From Planctomycetota bacterium (GTDB taxonomy: Bacteria > Planctomycetota > Phycisphaerae > Phycisphaerales > SM1A02), in assembly GCA_022562915.1 (NCBI GenBank), contig JADFOJ010000040.1:1-32812 (forward strand): 32,812 nt of DNA, in the 5' to 3' direction. Position numbers and translations under genes: made by a program. Below, in pieces: positions 29,605-32,812 of the stretch. Under the pieces are notes generated by a model that searched no databases, was not told the origin of the DNA, and was given only the letters and a program-made list of their open reading frames with translations. Every line of letters begins with the position of its first letter. The stretch's first letter is position 1.

Positions 29605-29624
29605 CCCGGGCATCGCTTGCCGGG
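29605..29624 (+). terminator. Imperfect GC hairpin after rpoC
   Basis: CCCGG (29605-29609) pairs with CCGGG (29620-29624), plus CA/TG after a bulged G. There is no T-run after the stem, so intrinsic termination is doubtful; it may only stabilise the mRNA end. Confidence 0.2.
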
Positions 29625-29653
29625 AACGACACGTGGAGCCCGGCGTCGAACAA

Positions 29654-29682
29654 TTGAGAAGCGACGGCCCTTTCGGTACGAT
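29654..29682 (+). promoter_or_regulatory. Probable sigma-70 promoter of the subtilase gene
   Basis: TTGAGA (29654-29659), a 17-base spacer and TACGAT (29677-29682): five of six and four of six consensus matches. It lies about 80 bases before the ATG at 29762. Confidence 0.5.
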
Positions 29683-29761
29683 TTCGATCTGCCGGAGCCG
29701 TTGGCTGCATCCCTGCGTATAGGGGGCAGCCCCGTGTCCCTGTTCTCCTGGAGAGACACCC

Positions 29762-32700
29762 ATGTTGTTGAAACGAGCCGTCGGCCTCGGATCGCTCGCG
29801 GTTGTCGGTATGGCGCTGGCCCTGGCCCCGGCACAGGCGGCCGGCGCGCAGCGGGTCTCCCGCGCCGCCTCGACGGGCCTGGTCCCGCGGACACCACCGC
29901 CCCGGACGCCCACCGCCCAACTGCAACTCCCCGCCGACGGCACCGGCTCGATCATCGTCAAGTTCAAGGACACCGTCAGGACCCGCGTGACCGCGGGCGT
30001 GATCGCTAGCCTGGGGAACGTCAATATCGACCCGACCCGGGCGATCATGGACCAGTTCGGCCTCACGGCGAAAGCGGCACTGCCATGGACGCCCGAACGG
30101 CTCGGTCGCCTTCAGGCCAGGGCGGCCGCCAACAGCGGCAAGGCGCAGCCCGACCTTGCCGGGATCATCGAGTTCGAGGGACCGGCGGACAACCTGCTGG
30201 CGGCGGCGAAGGCCTTCAACGAACTGCCATCCGTCGAGTGGGTGGACTTCCGCAGGAAGTGGGCGGTGTACCCCGGTCCCCCCGCCGACGAGCAGTGTTG
30301 TCTCCCCGGCCCACCCGAAGCCTGCATCAACATTGCCCCGCTGGACTGCGTGGCGGCAGGCGGCGTGCCGTCTGGTCCAGGCACGGACTGCGCTACGGGC
30401 CTCAGTTGCCTCGTGCGCGTGTGCTGTATCCCTGACCCGCCCGACGACCCTATATGCGCTGTAATCACCGAGGTGACGTGCGTCCAGTCAGGCGGCGAGT
30501 TCCAGGGGGCCGAGACGGACTGCGGCACGTTCGACTGCGCCGCCGTCGACAACCAGTGCGGCATGGTCCTCGACGACTGCTTCACGGTGCACTTCACGGC
30601 GTTCTGCAGCGACGAGGACTGCTGCAACCTCGTCTGCGGCCTGGACGAGCGGTGCTGCGACGAAGTGCTCAACCGCTGGGACGAGACGTGCGTGGGGCTG
30701 GCGAACCTGTTCTGCGTCACCCCGCCGGGCGGTCCGGACCGCTGCATCAGCCAGTTCAACACGGGCTGCTTCGAGACGCACCCGACCGGCGGCTGCATCG
30801 ACCCGTCGTGCTGCAACATCGTGTGCACGCTCGACCCGTTCTGCTGCGACCTGTTTTTAGGGTTCTGGGATGCCTCGTGCGTCGCCACCGCGGACGAGTT
30901 CTGTGGCGGTGCCACGGCGCCGGGCCCCACGCCGGTGTTCTCGGCCGCCCAGGGATACCTGCGGCCGGGGCGCTACATCGAGCAGGCCAACGGAGCGCCG
31001 GCCACGGTATCCTTCCCCTCTCCGTCCCTGATCGGGTTCGAAGGCGAGGGGTGGGACCTGCGCGGCGAGAACTACGCTCTCTGGGTCATCAACGAGATCC
31101 ACGCCGACCCGGATCCGGTGCTCGGCGACGCCAACGGCGACGGCATCGTCAGCGCGATCCACGACGACTTCGTGGAGATCATCAACAACTTCGACATCGC
31201 GATCGACATCAGCGGCTGGACGCTCAGCGATTCGACGATGGTCCGGCACACGTTCCCGCCGGGCACGGTGGTCCCCGGTGCGCGGGCGATCGTGGTCTTC
31301 GGCGGCGGCGTGCCCACCGGCGACTTCGGCGGAGCCCTCGTGCAACTGGCCACGACGGGCACGCTGGACCTCGAGGTCGCCGGAGACACCGTCACGCTCA
31401 TGAATACCGACGGCGACGTGGTCGCCTCCAACACCTACATCGGCGGTGTCGCGGGGACCTCCCTGACACGCCTGCCGGACGTGACCGGCAGCGAACTGGC
31501 GGGGCTGATGGCGACCAACACGGCCCCCGGCGTGGACCCGACGGTGCTGTTCACGCCGGGCACCCGCCTCAACGGCGACCCGTTCACGGACACCTACGAG
31601 GGGCTCTACGGCCTGAGCCGAGAGCTCTTCGAGGTCTTCGGGATCGGCGACACGTTGCCCCCGGGCTCGGCGGACTTCGACGACATCCGCTTCAACGCGC
31701 GCGGCAAGGGCGTCAAGGTAGCCGTCATCGAGTGGGCCTATTACGAGGGCCACGAAGACCTCGACGTGATCACCGAGCCGGGGCTGACACTGGTGGTTGT
31801 GACCGAAACCGAGCCGGACCACGCCACGGCGTGCCTGGGCATCATCAACGCCCAGGAAAACAACAGGGGCGTGGTGGGCATCGCGCCGGAGGCACAGGCG
31901 ATGTTCTTCCCGCTGACCTCCGTCGAGACCGGGCCGCGCCAGCAGGCCGCATTCCTGTCCGCATACGAGACGCTCGACGCCGGCGACGTCGTCTCCTGCT
32001 CGTTCGGGCCGGAGAACAACCTCAACAACAACCTCTTCGACTGGACGCTGTTGCGGCTCGGCAGCGACCTGGGCATCACCACCTGTGTCGCGGCCGGCAA
32101 CGACTGCGACAACCTCTCACAGACGGGGATGAACCTCGGCGACAGCGGAGCGATCGTCGTGGGTGCCGGCCAGGGCGGGTTCCCGTACTGCCGGCTTATT
32201 TTCAGCAACTACTTCAGCACCGGAGACGAGGTCCTCGACAGCAACGTCGTGCACGTGCAGGCCTGGGGCTTGTCGGTGACGACCTGCGGCTACGGACTGG
32301 GTCTGGTCAACCCCGGCGACAACCCCGACCGCCGCTACACCAACCAGTTCAGCGGCACCAGTGCCGCCACGCCGCAGATTGCCGGGCTCGCCGCGTGCCT
32401 CCAGGGGCTGGCCAGGCAGTTCTACGGGATTCATCTGCAACCGGAGGTGATCCGCCAGGCCGTCGGCACCGGCTTTGTCCAGTGCGGAATCATCGATGCC
32501 GACGACCTGCCCGGCTTCCCGGCAGAACTGGACTGCGGCCCCGACGTCGATCCGGACTCCGGCCCCAACAAGATTGGCCGATACCCGTTCCTGGTCGGGG
32601 CCCCGCTGTCCTCGGCGCAGCAGATCCTGACCCAGTCCAGTGCGGGTTTCAGCGACTCACCGCTGGTCGACGGCCTGACGATCCTGACGGGCGAACTCAT

Positions 32701-32812
32701 CCAGGGCAACGTCTTCTCGATCAAGGGCGCCGACAACAACTACCTCATCGTCGAGAGCCGCCACACCAACCCGTCGGACGTCGGCCAGGACGGCCACGGC
32801 GGCCTCGCAGCG
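29762..32812 (+). CDS. Secreted S8 (subtilisin-like) protease with Cys-rich modules and lamin-tail domain (3' partial)
   Basis: 1017 codons are open to the right edge, so the C-terminus is missing. ATG 29762 has GGAGA at 29750-29754. Order of parts: signal peptide (MLLKRAVGLGSLAVVGMALA); a prodomain-like stretch (GSIIVKFKDTVRTRV to SVEWVDFR, residues about 60-165); a Cys-rich zone (about 178-381) ending in two modules of the type CCNxVC...CC...WDxxCV; a lamin-tail domain (about 437-600, NEIHADPDPVLGDANGDG, FVEIINN, LSD); then the S8 catalytic domain. His687 (PDHATACLG), Asn780 (AAGND) and Ser867 (FSGTSAATP) are in place. Where the catalytic Asp is expected the sequence is VAVIEWAYYEGHEDL, giving Glu657. 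Activity is therefore uncertain. It is probably cell-surface or extracellular. Confidence 0.88.
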   Translation, partial: MLLKRAVGLGSLAVVGMALALAPAQAAGAQRVSRAASTGLVPRTPPPRTPTAQLQLPADGTGSIIVKFKDTVRTRVTAGVIASLGNVNIDPTRAIMDQFGLTAKAALPWTPERLGRLQARAAANSGKAQPDLAGIIEFEGPADNLLAAAKAFNELPSVEWVDFRRKWAVYPGPPADEQCCLPGPPEACINIAPLDCVAAGGVPSGPGTDCATGLSCLVRVCCIPDPPDDPICAVITEVTCVQSGGEFQGAETDCGTFDCAAVDNQCGMVLDDCFTVHFTAFCSDEDCCNLVCGLDERCCDEVLNRWDETCVGLANLFCVTPPGGPDRCISQFNTGCFETHPTGGCIDPSCCNIVCTLDPFCCDLFLGFWDASCVATADEFCGGATAPGPTPVFSAAQGYLRPGRYIEQANGAPATVSFPSPSLIGFEGEGWDLRGENYALWVINEIHADPDPVLGDANGDGIVSAIHDDFVEIINNFDIAIDISGWTLSDSTMVRHTFPPGTVVPGARAIVVFGGGVPTGDFGGALVQLATTGTLDLEVAGDTVTLMNTDGDVVASNTYIGGVAGTSLTRLPDVTGSELAGLMATNTAPGVDPTVLFTPGTRLNGDPFTDTYEGLYGLSRELFEVFGIGDTLPPGSADFDDIRFNARGKGVKVAVIEWAYYEGHEDLDVITEPGLTLVVVTETEPDHATACLGIINAQENNRGVVGIAPEAQAMFFPLTSVETGPRQQAAFLSAYETLDAGDVVSCSFGPENNLNNNLFDWTLLRLGSDLGITTCVAAGNDCDNLSQTGMNLGDSGAIVVGAGQGGFPYCRLIFSNYFSTGDEVLDSNVVHVQAWGLSVTTCGYGLGLVNPGDNPDRRYTNQFSGTSAATPQIAGLAACLQGLARQFYGIHLQPEVIRQAVGTGFVQCGIIDADDLPGFPAELDCGPDVDPDSGPNKIGRYPFLVGAPLSSAQQILTQSSAGFSDSPLVDGLTILTGELIQGNVFSIKGADNNYLIVESRHTNPSDVGQDGHGGLAA

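Overview
The window reads as planctomycete DNA, most likely Phycisphaerae-like, with a foreign-looking block spliced into it. The evidence for this is secreted proteins carrying dockerin-like tails ending in WGPC(P), a subtilase with CC-x-x-VC cysteine modules and a lamin-tail domain, an RF-like GGQ protein of a type I associate with planctomycetes, and high GC. No taxonomic search was possible. Three blocks differ in composition and gene content.

Block A (1 to about 7575, moderately high GC). It holds two tandem secreted proteins with dockerin-like ends (an FG-GAP repeat protein cut by the window start, and a beta-helix protein), then murC, a zinc-ribbon/GYF-like membrane protein, a parvulin-type lipoprotein and a REP-associated tyrosine transposase (RAYT). 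Three copies of an 85-86 bp inverted-repeat element lie here. Two flank the RAYT in opposite orientations, and one lies between murC and the zinc-ribbon gene. The elements look like bidirectional terminators, and they also supply the stop codons, and in two cases an in-frame C-terminal tail, of neighbouring genes. This is the most interesting part of the window.

Block B (about 7575-10045, lower GC). It holds a 5'-truncated PLP enzyme, a small lipoprotein and an M61 peptidase lacking its N-terminal part. At about 10045 the M61 gene and a divergently read RND-transporter gene are both cut mid-protein at the same point. This suggests a chimeric join or a recent rearrangement.

Block C (about 10046 to the end, high GC). 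On the minus strand, hflX, a hypothetical gene and an M29 aminopeptidase form an apparent operon. On the plus strand, an S41 protease, tsaD, an RF-like GGQ protein and an M20 amidohydrolase form a tightly packed operon. An FHA protein follows on the minus strand. Then comes rplK-rplA-rplJ-rplL-rpoB-rpoC, without secE-nusG in front and without rpsL after it. The window ends inside a large secreted subtilase. I saw no tRNA, rRNA or CRISPR array, and no intergenic stretch exceeds 300 bases.
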